This document shows positions 37,090 to 48,500 of a stretch of 64,000 nucleotides of DNA, piece by piece. Location: NCBI GenBank assembly GCA_019614645.1, contig JABWDB010000019.1:1596501-1660500 (forward strand), read 5' to 3'. The notes under the pieces are model-generated. The model saw only the letters and a program-made list of their open reading frames with translations, searched no databases and had not been told where the DNA came from. Made by a program: the position numbers and the translations under genes. Within the stretch, counting starts at the first letter, position 1. Each line of letters starts with the position of its first letter. This DNA comes from Stratiolaelaps scimitus. Taxonomy: Eukaryota; Arthropoda; Arachnida; Mesostigmata; Laelapidae.

Positions 37090-37550
37090 TTAAGTTTATT
37101 AAGCAGTGCAACCTGGAGCTGTAGTATGAGGACAAATGTCCGCAGGGCAGTAGATGAGTGCTTATTGATTAAATTATATTGACTAAATTTGTTAGTTTGT
37201 GTGAGTGGTCTCTGATTTGAGCCAATTGTATAATAGTTAAATGAAACAAAATAAAAAAAAACTGCAGTACGTCGTCGAATAGCTTTGGTGTCGAGACGGC
37301 ATAACGTTGCTAGATGCCGTGTCAATGTTCAGATAATAACTATTCTCCCTAGATATAATAACTTATTTGTATAATGCTCGCTTCGCCCGATTGATGGGCA
37401 AGCAATGTTGGACAGTCAGATCAAGCAGTACGGATGGCAGGATAAAGACCTCACTCTACGACTACATTGCGTACATTGCACAACCTCGTAATATGTCGGC
37501 TAAGTTCAGTCGGACCAACAATCTGCGGTTGTGATCTAGGCTACTTTCAC
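37090..37550. other. AT-rich sequence after the LINE fragment
   Basis: No gene seen. It may include a LINE 3' untranslated part, since an AAATAAAAAAAA stretch occurs near 37250, but no target-site duplication was identified. Confidence 0.4.
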
Positions 37551-40030
37551 GGCCTTTCCATCTCGCTCTTGCGGCAAGTCGCAGCCCATTTGGTCCTCAT
37601 GTATCGCATGTGAGATACATAAGGACTGTGCGTCCAAAGTAGGGGACGCCCAGGAAAGGACACCCAGTACTCTTCTAGAAGAAGGAGATGCGTCGCCAGC
37701 AAAATGCCGATTCTGATGTGGTCGCAGCGAAACTTAGGCACAGCCAGAAGAGCAGATGGACAAGCGTGCGGAGTACGCGGCTCTCCAAGGCAAGGCGAGG
37801 TGAGACACAATCAGCGAAGAGCGGTGGCCAGGCAAGGCTTCCTGTGAAGCCCTGCCGGGCACCTCTAGGCGGTCAGCCATCCACAAGCTCCTAACGGCCC
37901 AGCTTAGTGGACCTGGTCATTGTACGCTGAATTATTATAGCCTCTTGGCCATCTAGCACGGCTACTGCCGCCACCTCTATTTCCCCGTTCGCCTCCCGCA
38001 GCCCGCACCCCGCGTCCAAACTGCCAACTCTGACACCGTCGCTGGCCGTTACTTCTCCCGCTGGCGCGCTTTTCTTGCTGCTCTGTTCCACTCTTAACAA
38101 ATGCCATATATTTCGAACACAGAGGGACATTTAGGGGAAAAGCGGTTGGTCGGTTCGTTGGTTGGTTCGTTGTCGGAAAACGGGTGCAGAATCGCGCCGC
38201 GGCCAGCCTGGGGGCCAGCTTCAGCAGCCAACTCCCCGTCGCCGGCTGCCGAGGCCGCCTTCTGCCGCTAGTACAACGGTGGGTCGCAAGAACGGCCACA
38301 TGCCAAGATAGAGAAACAGAGATGGGGGCAGAGAACGAGAGAAAGAGAATGATGCGATAGAGAGAAATATAAGAAAACGGAAGAAATGTGATACTGGGAG
38401 GAGAACGCTAGGAAGTGAGAGAGAGAGAGAGAGAGAAAGAGAGAGGGATAGATGGAGAGAGACTGGCTGGTCTAAACGCCATTTCAAATGTTCTACAGGC
38501 ACTTTCCCCTACTTTCTTTTGGCTTTCCCGTTCACGCGCTCGGTCGACCGACCGACCAACCGCCAGCCCGCCCGCCCGCTCACAGTAGTAGCACCCGGGG
38601 TCCGTCGCAGCAGTAGAGGCAGGGCAGCGAACGGAGCCAGCGCCGTTGTGAGCACCCGGCGGCGCAACGAGCAGTAGCAGCATCAGCACCGCCATTCCTC
38701 CTTGTTTCTCCGACTTGCCTTCGTCTTTCCCTCTTACCGCCACCTACCACTTCTTTTCCCGTCTGCCCTTCGTTTTTTTGTTCTCCCAGCGCTCGGAGAA
38801 GCCCTTCGTGGGGCGTGGCAGTGCGGATGCAGTCAGTCAGGGACAGACAGTTAGGGCGGAGCGGACGGCGGAAAGCCTCTTGCCTTTTGCGCCCCGCTCA
38901 ACCGGCCATCTCCATAGCACGATTTTTTGCCAAGCTCTCCACCAGCTTCGCCCCTTACCAGCCTCCTTGCTATCTCTCATGCTTGCCAGCTCTTCCGTGT
39001 CCTCCACCCCTCTCTCTTCCTCTTTCTGCTCCTCTCTCATCCGCTTGTAGTTTTTCAGCCTCTCTCGTCGCTTTTCCGTAGAGCGTACTACCGGAAAAGT
39101 GGCGCCTGTCTGGTGAAGTCCGCTGTAGCAACGGGGGCCTGAAGGTCTCCTCTATGAGGCAGAACAGCGAACGACGGCTAGAGAGAGCCATGTCGCCTTG
39201 GGAGTGTGGCGGCGATAAAATCTCTGTAGAAAACGATGGAACAGCAGACCAGGGCCGGACCGCGTCGACTGAAGGCTGGCTGCTCCGGAGACGTCGCCCG
39301 CCCGACCAAGCGCCCGCTGAAGTTGGACTTGAACCGGCGCGGGTAGGCAGCGGGGTTGGCGGCGACAGCGGCGACGGCGTCGAAGAAAAACGCCAACGAA
39401 AAAGTGGAAGAAACACGACGAAGAAGAGGGACTACGATGGCGACGACGATGGCGATTCCGATGTTGGTAGCGCAGTGAACCGACACACAGCGGCAGAGGT
39501 CCGCCGTCCACTACAGCCGCCACTGCCACTACTGGTGTTTCCCACTCCATCCGGCCAAGATTCGGACCAAACTCGAACCACTGAAAAACCGAAGGAAACT
39601 GGTTAACGAAAGAGCGAGGCCGAGACCAGGCCGAAACAACGCGGCAATGACGACAAAAACAATTTAGAGTGAAAAGAAAAAAAGGAGTGCTGCCTGCTTG
39701 CCTGTTTGCGTCCCTGCAAACGCTACCAGCCGGAGAAGAAGGCAGCCCCCGGTCGCCGGCCGATAAGGAGCCGAGGCTCGGTCTCCCGTCCACCCGACGT
39801 CCCTTTGCTCTCTGCTCCTCAACAACGAGTCTACGACAGTCGACCGGCTGTTCGACGCTGATGTTACTCGGTACTGCAGTGAGGATTGGGGAGCGGGGTG
39901 CTGCGTGGGGCGACGTGGCGATAGCGGTGGAAGTTTCAGTGGGGACCACTTGTACTTTCGTATCGTCAGTCCACGGAGAGATCCACATGATGGAGAAATC
40001 GCGCTTCAAGCCAGCATCTCTAGCCTTGTT
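37551..40030. other. GC-rich gene-free block with long overlapping frames
   Basis: No gene I can support. A (GA)n tract lies at 38416-38447 and CGGTC/GACC and GGTT runs lie near 38140-38170 and 38541-38560. Two long frames overlap: 39152-40009 on the minus strand (285 codons) and 39154-39606 on the plus strand (150 codons). The plus frame encodes a hydrophilic, Lys/Arg/Asp-rich sequence. The minus frame has Arg/His and hydrophobic low-complexity runs. Neither resembles a known family. Confidence 0.5.
38416..38447. repeat. (GA)n purine tract
   Basis: A GA-dinucleotide tract of about 32 bases with one AAA interruption, inside a purine-rich plus strand from about 38300 to 38465. Confidence 0.9.
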
Positions 40031-41100
40031 CGTGTGATATACTTGACAACAAAAACAATAACAACGACAGGGTCAAGGATATCACAAACTCGACCAAAGT
40101 CGGGATTCGACTGCTGTGTTGTTGAGTACGGATACACGGTGGAGCAGCAAGTGGTACAGGGTATACATACATGCTTGCAAGTCGAGACAATCACAAGTGT
40201 AGCAAATCACGCTTTGTTTTAGCGCTCTTCGCAGCGAAAATGACTTGATCAATCTTTCAAGTCATGATGAAGTCTTCTCCATTAATCTGGCATTCCATAA
40301 AGGCGCAAGTGTGCCCGTTAGGTACAAATCATACGTCAATATTTAGAGGCATATATCTGCCAAAAATTTGCGTTCTCGCGAGTAATATACCATACCAGCG
40401 AAGCGATATCCTCTATCCCAAATCTACCTATATATCCAAAATGTATTTTCAAAAACAGTAAGTTTTCATGAAGTCGTCGGGCAGATCTATACATTCGCTA
40501 ATGGAAACCAGACAACCCGCGATAAATAAGTTTCGGCTTTGGAGAGTTATGTAATACAACTAACAAAATATTTCACGTCCCTTTGTTATATACCAAATCA
40601 CTTAACTAACCTCTAATCTCCAATAACTACGTCGCATCCTGCATCTCCGCGTATTGTGGCATTGATTCGAGTCTAAATTGCATTGAAAGTTCCTGGAAAA
40701 CTCCAGCTTGAACAGCGCACGTCGTACAATCCAAAACAGTTCGAAGCAAGGGGCGATATAAAGTAACTCTAGACAAAGGTAGCTGAACTTCCCGTGATTC
40801 CCTAAATTGGTTATTATTTAAACTGTATCGGAGCATACAAATATCATGGATATTTACCGCAAACCGGAAATACGACGCCAGCTGCCGGTAGCAATGCACT
40901 ATTAAATGACATAGTGATATCTTTGTCTTCCATTCGTGATGACGTCTATCCTATTTATAAATGACACCTTAGTAAATAGGTGGAGACTAGAGCTTCTATA
41001 TGAGAGTTATACCTTCATAAAATAATATATAATAGTATTTTAGATGGCGGTAGTGATGCCCAGAGGCGTTCAACCATTTAAAACTACGATATCATTCGAA

Positions 41101-41195
41101 GGAGCCCAGTGGAGAAACATTAGAGATACCGGGATTTAAACGCGGACCCTCATCCGTGCGAAGCGAATCCTCGACTGAGCTACATTCTAACAACC
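41101..41195 (-). repeat. tRNA-like repeat or tRNA pseudogene (minus strand)
   Basis: On the minus strand an A box, TAGCTCAGTCGAGG (complement of about 41173-41186), is followed about 45 bases later by B box GTTTAAATCCC (complement of about 41130-41142). The flanks of the B box can form a T stem (CCGCG against CCCGG, one mismatch). The D and anticodon arms do not fold cleanly, so a working tRNA gene is unlikely. Confidence 0.45.
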
Positions 41196-41969
41196 TGCCA
41201 AGCTCAGGTAGACAGGACACTGTCCCAAAGTTGCACTCGGCAGTCACAACGTAGAATGCGAATTCTCCTGCAGCTCCTGCTTTCAAAACAGAGAACCTCT
41301 ACGGAGGCTATACAGCACCTTCCCAAACGAAATCCTCTTGGAACCCGCCGTTCTCTAAGATATTCATGCATATGTTTGCACACACGCAGTCGCTTTAAAA
41401 GTCACTAGCGAAGAAAAGGTGCTGACATCAGCGATTTTAGATCATTGCTCATCCATCCGTAGACCCTATGCCGTCTAGTCTCGAGGCCAAATGCAATGTT
41501 CCTCTGCATACGCAGTCCTTTCAAACGCCGAATCTCAACGCATGATCTACTACTACTGGTCGATTGAAAAGGCATCCGGAAGGAAAACAGTCCCTATGAT
41601 AGATTCTATGATGCTACAATAACAATAGCAGCTGGAGTATCAGGGAGAGACGTGTAACAATAGTTTTGGCGATAGGGTTTCTCTAGGTTTTTTCTTCGAT
41701 TGCATAAAATTGAACCTGCCGAATTCGTTGACTAGCCTACGAAACAACACGAATCGCTGGTTACTGTTTTACATAGATTGCCCCGAAGCTGCTGCCGACG
41801 CTTTGAAATCCCTCGGGCAGAGTTCGAAATACCGCCTCCTCTCTCATATCACCGATGCGGGCCGCAATGTATGTGAGAACGATAACAGTAATGCCAGCTC
41901 TCATAACGGGAAAATGATCTCATAAAAATGATATCATCGTTGAGTGATCGTTCGGATCGCATTTCACCA

Positions 41970-41993
41970 GAGAGAGAGAGAGAGAGAGAGAGA
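41970..41993. repeat. (AG)n microsatellite
   Basis: An uninterrupted AG dinucleotide tract of about 24 bases. It is unusual in being a purine tract inside an AT-rich block. Confidence 0.95.
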
Positions 41994-43470
41994 AAGGCCG
42001 ATACAGACGTTTTTGCAATAAATAAGAAAGAGCATTTAATAGTGTCCATTCTTGGGTCTGACTAGGGCTGTATCCTTACGATGTGCTATATACCTTGTGT
42101 TGATTTTCAACTGCGATGGATGATCTCTTATGCACGATACGAAACGCGGCGTAATACCTGAAAATATGCCTGTTTGTTTGTGCAACCGTGTGACGCTATA
42201 CTTCTCTGTAACTAGGGCACAGCGGTACTCGTTCATCTCTGGATTTTTAATGGCACAATAATAAGTTCTCAATGAATTGCTTTTCTGTTTCTCTTTGGTT
42301 GCACCTACAGCCATTCGATTAGGCAACTAATCGAATGGGAGACCAGCAAAGGCTCTATGATTCGGTGAAAGTATTCCATTTCTTAATATTAGCTTTCTGC
42401 TCAGTCACATCTAGTGGACGTATCATCGCACTGGCCACCCTTAATATATTCAACTTTGATCAGCGCTGCGCCACGAGCGGTTCGCCTTTGACAGCTCTTT
42501 TTTTCATATGAACACGCGTGTGCACCAATGAAATCATACGATTAAACTCCCCGTATTCGATTCTTAGATTAGACGTGAAACTCGCCGGTTGAGATTGGCC
42601 GGGCACTGGTGGAGCTACGTGGTGGGAGAGCATTTCTAGTTCGAGGCCACGAAACCACAGAGTGAACGATGTACCTGTAGGGGACTCACGTAGTTCGTTT
42701 GCTGTTATCAAGAAAAACGGCAAATAACAGTGCGGTCAGCAAAAGTAACGAGAACGATAGTGTTTCGGGCGGAGGATATCGGCCACTGGTGACAGCCTCA
42801 GCTTCACCACTTTGGCTTTTTTTTTCTTCGAAAACGAAGTGCTCCTTCGCAGCCGGCCGAGTTTAGGAGCGAGGGTTCCTGCGGTTGAGTTCACAGTCTG
42901 AGTTAACAACCGTTAACAACCGGCCAGGCCAACAAAGTCGATGGGGCGAATTTGTGGCAATAGCCTCAATTTCTCTCTCTCTATTTATCTCGTCTCTGCA
43001 ATAGAATTTCTTACGCGAATTACCCTTACGTGCTTGCGCTTGATCTAAATTCCTGTAGACTCGTCGCCAGAGGAGCTTGTTAGGTAAGCGAAGGACGAGA
43101 GCCTTTGGGCTAGAACTGCCAAATGTACCCATTATTATCTATTTGAAGGCCTAATTGAGACCTATGGCAACCCTATCCAATACGATATGCACTTCGCTGA
43201 TAGCTTTAAATGCAAACAAATTTCTGTGTACTGTGTGGTCCATGTGAAAGTTCGTTTTAATTCTCGCATAAACACTTGGGCTGTCGAAATGGCCAACCTC
43301 ATTCGAGTGAATTTATTATACGGAAGAGTACCACATAACTAAATAGGGTTGAAGGGTTTCACAGTGGGGTTGCTCACCGCTGGAACCGTTGTGGGAGCCG
43401 GTTAGCTCTCTGCTATTTACGGAGATCAGTCGGCTTGTGGCCTGTCGAAGACCCACAATTCTCAGATCGC

Positions 43471-43555
43471 AAATTTAGTTAGACGGTTATTGAATAGTAC
43501 GATCCCTCGTATTCTCAATACGACTCGGGCTGGTCTCACGTTCGAATCCGCGTTC
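43471..43555 (+). repeat. tRNA-like repeat next to a LINE fragment
   Basis: An A-box-like TTTAGTTAGACGG (about 43484-43496) is followed by a good B box, ACGTTCGAATCCGCG (about 43538-43552). It ends about 100 bases before the reverse-transcriptase fragment. The bases between are a TTCCTT/ATCC-rich stretch. It may be a SINE, or part of the same composite insertion. Confidence 0.35.
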
Positions 43556-43652
43556 TCACTAGTCAGGAAAGGAACACAACCACGTCCTAGTTCCTTCATC
43601 CTTTTCGTCTTAGTTCCTAAATCCTTATCGTTCCTTTATCCTTAGCCCTTCT

Positions 43653-44178
43653 ATCCTAGTTAAGCTGGACTTTCGCAACGCTTTCAACTCCTTACGTCGC
43701 GACCTAATGCTCACAGCGGTGAGAGATCATGTATCCGAAATTTTCCATCTACTTGACCAAACATATCTGGAACTGTCTCTGCTATTTCACAGCGAAAATG
43801 CGTTATCCTCGGCAACTGTCATTCAACAAGGTGATCCGCTTGGCCTCGCCTTATTTAGCCTAGCTTTGAAGGAGTTAGTTGACTCTTTGTTATCTTCTTT
43901 AGACCTTTGGTTCTTTGACGACTGCATCTTAGCTGGAGATATTGAGACGGTTTTAGCGGATATTAGGAAATTTTTAGCATTTCAATCTCAATCGGACATA
44001 TTTATTGATCTGGCCAACATTGAAGTCTTCTGCCGGATCTTCATTAGTACAAGCAGTTCGCAACATCCTTCCTGAATGCAAAGAAATCCTCGAACTACCG
44101 AGAAAATCTCGAACTACTACGATGTCCTTTACTTTCTAACGGATTTCGACCACGTTTCAAATCACAATGTGAATAAGT
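43653..44178 (+). mobile_element. LINE reverse-transcriptase fragment, frameshifted
   Basis: The frame entered near 43653 reads ILVKLDFRNAFNSLRRD, a reverse-transcriptase motif A with the first catalytic Asp. About 50 residues later it has IQQGDPLGLALFSLAL (motif B), then WFFDDC (motif C, the two Asp codons at 43917-43922, where Y/F-x-D-D is expected) and a following GDIETVLADI. The order and spacing are those of a non-LTR retrotransposon reverse transcriptase. After about 44035 the original reading continues only in other frames, ending with LELLRCPLLSNGFRPRF (about 44108-44160) and a stop. At least two frameshifts are therefore present. The fingers region upstream and the thumb and C-terminal parts are missing. 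It is a dead fragment, from a different LINE type or a different part than the 36.7 kb piece. Confidence 0.8.
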
Positions 44179-44564
44179 AGCACGATTAGCAGCTAAAGTT
44201 TGTAGTGTTTCCTTTTCTGCCCACAAACAAACATCACAGCCTAGCCTAAAATTGAGATGAGCAAGGTGTCCAAATTTCGATGCGCTGTTGTTGATAATTT
44301 CTCGAATGGCTCGAGTGAATGAAACCAACCGTGGCCGACAATCTTTGGCGATCGTTTTACTAGACGTTTGCCATTTTAGTTGCCGAAAAGGCTTCGAAAC
44401 TCGGAATATTTTTGGGCGTATGGGGTCGAGTATGAAAAGTCGTTCGCTGTGAACTGGATTTCAACTCGAAATCAGGCTCGAAAGATGGAGATTCCCGGCA
44501 ATAAGCAAGTGCACTTCCGACACCTGCTTTCCCTCGGCTTTCGTTGTGGTCTAACCGCCTTCGC

Positions 44565-44999
44565 TACAGCAAGGGCGACCTCTACCTAGCCCAGTTGCAT
44601 CTTGTAAACGAGGCTATTCAGATGAAGAAAACCGACAGGCGAGGCCAAGTCATCCTCCTCCACGACAACACAAGGCCTTACACCGCGAGAAACACCAAAG
44701 CGGCACTTGAAACGTTCGGATGGGAAGTTATTGCGCACCCACCATATTCGCCAGACTTTGCTCCAACAGATTACCACCTGTTTCGTTCACTGGGGAATCT
44801 TTTGAGTGACCGGCATTTCGACGATTCAGAGGACCTAGAACGGGGGTTGGTCGCCTTTTTCAACTCAAAAAACCAGATTTTTTGGCTTTCGAGACACGGC
44901 AATCAATGCATGTTTTTTTGGTCACGTGTTCGTAACATGCGCCGTAAAATATTGTTCGATCATCAGCTGGATCGGTGTTCGGCAAATCCCTGTCAATAA
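44565..44999 (+). mobile_element. mariner-family transposase, 3' half (pseudogene)
   Basis: The frame carries the end of a mariner catalytic domain: LYLAQLHLVNEAIQ, then VILLHDNTRPYTA, then AHPPYSPDFAPTDYHLFRSL. The second catalytic Asp is at 44664-44666 (HDN) and the third at 44769-44771 (TDY). Thirty-four residues lie between them, the DD34D signature of mariner. The first catalytic Asp, in the usual TGDE motif, and the N-terminal helix-turn-helix DNA-binding domain are not found upstream. The 5' break is at about 44565, where the in-frame sequence stops resembling the family. After FFNSKNQIFW the C-terminus also diverges, ending in a stop at 44999. No terminal inverted repeats or flanking TA target duplications were recognised. 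The copy cannot encode an active enzyme. Confidence 0.85.
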
Positions 45000-46230
45000 A
45001 TTCAACGAAACAAAAACCTTCTGAATCCAAAAAAGAGAAACCGCCTTGGGTAAGGAAGCGGTCATGGATTCAGCTAGCACAAAATACGGAACAGCTGACT
45101 GAACTTTGGTGCGAAACATTGGATTTGAAGACGTCGAACGCTTTTAGTTTGACCCAAGTCTGGTGAGTCCTGAGAGTACGTTCTAGGATCACCTCCATAT
45201 GAGGATATTAACGAAAGGTCTGCTCACAGCAAAAGAAAACGCGGAAACCTCTCCGCTTCGGACGCAATTCTCGTGGCACCCATCTCTGCAGAATCTTCTT
45301 CATGCAAATATCGTCATTGACGGTGCGCTGAACCGTCAAATACCTGGGGTACGTCCATCTGTGTGGCTCGCAAGCGAGCGCAGGCACTCGCGCCTCGAAC
45401 ATTGGAGCACACACATTAAATTTGTCCACTGCTTCTTGTCGCTCTGATCACCTCCAGTTTTCACCTGGACAGCTTGTCTCTCCTACCCTAAAGTGCGCAC
45501 ACAATTCCCATATACTTCCTCGCGGGCCGGGCAGACAACAGGCAAACGACGTGGTGTTCTTGAGCGTACCATTTATCAGCGTATCTGGAAGCTGCGTCAA
45601 TATTGCACACCGTCCATTCTGCATTGTCATGCTAGAGAATGTATCTCGCCGATGTGCCATTTCGTTTGCGTTGACTCTCGCGGTAACAATGTCGTTGCCG
45701 TCGAAATTTCGCCCGACCACCGCGGCCTACTCGTCCACTGCCCGGTGATGGCCTTTGGCCGCCGCACACCGCAGTCTCTGTTCATTATTCATGATAATTC
45801 GCCATCATTAGGGGAAAGGGTCAAAGTATCTTTCCCGACAGCGGCGTTCTATATTCCGTGTGAGCTGTGTTGGTGTTGGCGACTGGCGAGAAATGTGTAA
45901 AGATTCTTCTGGGATCCTACGACCAAACACAAATGAACATTCTCAGAGACATTGCGCTTTCGATGATAAATATACATAATACCTACGAAAAATTCGTATT
46001 TCGTAAGCAGAAGGATTAATGCGAACAGGTTAAAATCAAAAGATTAAGAAATTTTCAAATATTATTGCGATTTACTGACGATAATGCATTTTATATAATA
46101 TAAGAACAAAGCGACGACCTAGAGCGGCAACGAATGAAGTCCTGTAAGAAAGCGTGGCACTTGCCATAGTTGGATCGACTTGGGATCTCTGTTGGATACC
46201 TAAGGCGGGATAACGGGCAAGATTACGAAG
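45000..46230. other. Intermediate-composition stretch without a recognised gene
   Basis: Frames of 90-135 codons overlap on both strands at 45422-45900. None has a motif I can assign. The 3' terminal repeat of the mariner element might be expected just after 45000, but I could not identify it. Confidence 0.45.
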
Positions 46231-46239
46231 CGAATCGGT

Positions 46240-46500
46240 GACATGCAAAGAAAATGGGCCTTTTAAATTACTTACATTTTTATAAAAATTTAGACCAAAC
46301 TCCTACACCTTGTTGAACGCTTTAGAAAAATCAAACTTTACGATGGCAAATACTTTAGCATTGTTGTGTATATTAATGGGTATTCACTTATCTCTTTTAT
46401 TTGGCTTCATTTTTCCATCATCAGGTGTAATTATGGATATTCTAAAAACATCAGGCGCTGTTTCACCTATCTAGGCTCTACAACGTTTGAAGAAAGCTTC
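46240..46500 (-). mobile_element. Reverse-transcriptase remnant on the minus strand
   Basis: Translated on the minus strand, 46359-46306 reads AKVFAIVKFDFSKAFNKV. This matches the motif A signature of non-LTR reverse transcriptases, where a hydrophobic strand leads to DFSKAFDKV with the first catalytic Asp. The frame then meets a stop. Upstream the same frame has two stops within about 45 codons. Downstream an open stretch of some 75 codons shows no clear motif B. It is a short, badly decayed remnant. The motif A residues differ from the plus-strand fragment at 43.65 kb (DFRNAFNSL), so it comes from another element type. Confidence 0.6.
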
Positions 46501-47300
46501 CTCATCACAAAAAAAAAACTCTACAGCGTCTGAAAGGGGTTCAAATATCATAGGTCCTCCTTTTCATGAATACAAAAAATTGAGGGACTAGTTCTGAGGT
46601 AGTGATGTAGAAAATCCGAAGATTTTGCTCATATTGGGACGAATTCGCTCACGCAGATAAGCTTGCATATGTTCGTATGTACTTGTATCCTGCTACTATG
46701 CAACATGTAGATATTCTGTGTTCATATGGCAATTGCGCATTCAGGTCTACCATAAAATAGCTGCGCGCTAGTGTGTGAACATACACATGTATTCAAGCCA
46801 TACACGTATGTGGATATTTCCGAATCTCTTCCGGTTTGTGACGGAAATCGGATCTGCTATATCGTTAGTCTGGGCTGGAACTGCATGTCACGAGAAGCTA
46901 TATGATTTTTGCAAAAATATTTGCTTTCGTTGTGATTATTGAAGAAGAGTCATTTGACAACTCAGAACAGTTGAAATCGATGTGAGGGTTATTATACTAT
47001 AGCTGCATGCAACGACGAGTTACGTAGTCAGAAGTTATAAATAAGCTAAGACGAGGGTAGACGCGAGAACTGGCTGATTGAGATGCGGCAGAAATGCAAC
47101 AGTATTTCTGTCGCATCTCACAAGTCTCATTCATGACATTAGCATCAACGATACCATTACCACTGAATGATCAGCTAGCTGGTCCTCAGGGCTTCCAGCC
47201 AAGCAGGCCAGAGTTTTCCGGCCTCATTTCGCCGCCATTTTCGCGTTCCCGAAAGAAGAATCCAATGGCCACTCGAATGATGCCTTGACCAATCAGTGGT
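46501..47300. other. AT-rich gene-free stretch
   Basis: No supported gene. A let-7-like 9-base seed at 46595 was examined and rejected. Composition becomes GC-richer towards 47300. Confidence 0.5.
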
Positions 47301-48454
47301 TATCACTACAGCGATAAAGATAGAACACAGAGAGAGAGAGAGATAAAGCTAAGGGGCGAGAAAGGGATAGATTCATCTCTTGCCGATCCCTTCGCTTTTG
47401 TTCAAATGAGAAGGCAAGGCAGGGATTAACTCGTTCATGTTGCCGTCTGCGTTTGCGTCCCCGGACCCCGCCGCCGCCGCCGTGCCGCCTCTCACGTCGG
47501 CCATTCGGTCGAGATGGTGGGAGCGAGATGGCGAGATGGCCCGGCAGGCCGGTCCTTGTTGCTGCTGCCGTCGTCGCTAGCCGTCGCGCAGGCCATTGCA
47601 ATCGCACGGTCCTCGATCGACCTTTATCGCAGTCTTTTGCTGCATTTCGATCGGTGGCGCCCACTGAAGCTCCGCTGGTGCCGACTGGCTCGGCTTCCGC
47701 CCATCGGTCGCATTCGGTTGTCTGCGCCACGACGGCCACCCTTCTGGGCTCGGCTACCAAGTCACCAGAATCAGTGAGTCTCAGCTGGCGCGCGGCCCGA
47801 TGCCCCCGAAGCGCTGCGAAGGGGTGCGGCGGCAGTGGGAAACGAAACGCCGTTTGGAACGAGGAGAAGCGAGAGAGGACTAGCGCTGGGAAATGATTCC
47901 AATGGCCAATGAGACGAAGGGTCGAAGTCTTGGAGAAAGCGGGCCATCCGAGGGTGGCAAGTCCGCGCTTGGAGAGGAGCCGAGGTGGGGTGCGATGGCT
48001 GAGAAGCAGCAATTGCCGAAATGACCGTGGATCTCTTTGAACGTCTGAGCCCACATGCGCGATCCGACTTCCACTCTCGCAAGGACGAGAAGTAAGGAAA
48101 GAGAGTGGGACGAACGCTATCCTCGCATAACTCGCGCAGTCATTTCTTATGAGATTTGTTGGTAGCACGCTTTCCTATCCTACATGACAGCGTAGGGCTC
48201 AGCACGTTTCGTTGGCTTTTAACGTTTGGGCATGCTAGGCAATGAAGCCATCGCGGGCGTAGCCTGACCTACTCCAACAGCATTCACTTTGAATTCGAGC
48301 TTGATATTCTTTAATCTCCCTTTCTCTAGAGATGCAGGACATTGTGACCCCATCCGCGAGCTGCGTTTTGTTGTTTTTGACTCGTTCAGCGTAAACGATA
48401 CTTGCTTTTGGTCTCTCTCGGACCCTGTCCGAAGATTCGAAGTTCGCTGAATTG

Positions 48455-48500
48455 TCAGTCAGATTTCGTGGCGTTGCGACGCCGGTTCGAGCGACCATAG
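48455..48500 (+). repeat. Weak tRNA-like segment
   Basis: B-box-like GCCGGTTCGAGCGACC at about 48481-48496, with flanking bases that could form part of a T stem. No convincing A box precedes it. A sequence resembling a DR1 nuclear-receptor site, AGGTCAAAGGTTCA, follows at 48499-48512. Confidence 0.2.

Larger units (their letters stand above)
40031..43470. other. AT-rich stretch, mostly featureless
   Basis: No supported gene. It contains the minus-strand tRNA-like repeat at 41101-41195, an (AG)n microsatellite at 41970-41993, and a weak tRNA-like segment at about 42600-42665 with B-box-like CTAGTTCGAGGCC. Frames are below about 105 codons with no family motif. Confidence 0.55.

Noticed and set aside
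21595..45730. Shared PDHRG peptide in frames at 21.6 and 45.7 kb, suggesting one gene family
   Set aside because: The DNA match is only about a dozen bases (GACCACCGCGGC core), which is expected by chance in 64 kb, and the flanking peptides do not align.
46595..46610. let-7-like seed TGAGGTAGT
   Set aside because: The bases after the seed do not match let-7, and no complementary arm is present nearby to form a precursor hairpin.
47293..48168. Longest open frame in the window, 291 codons on the minus strand
   Set aside because: It lies in very GC-rich, stop-poor DNA, has Gly, Arg and Ser-Leu low-complexity runs, and overlaps 147- and 87-codon frames on the opposite strand. No family motif is visible.
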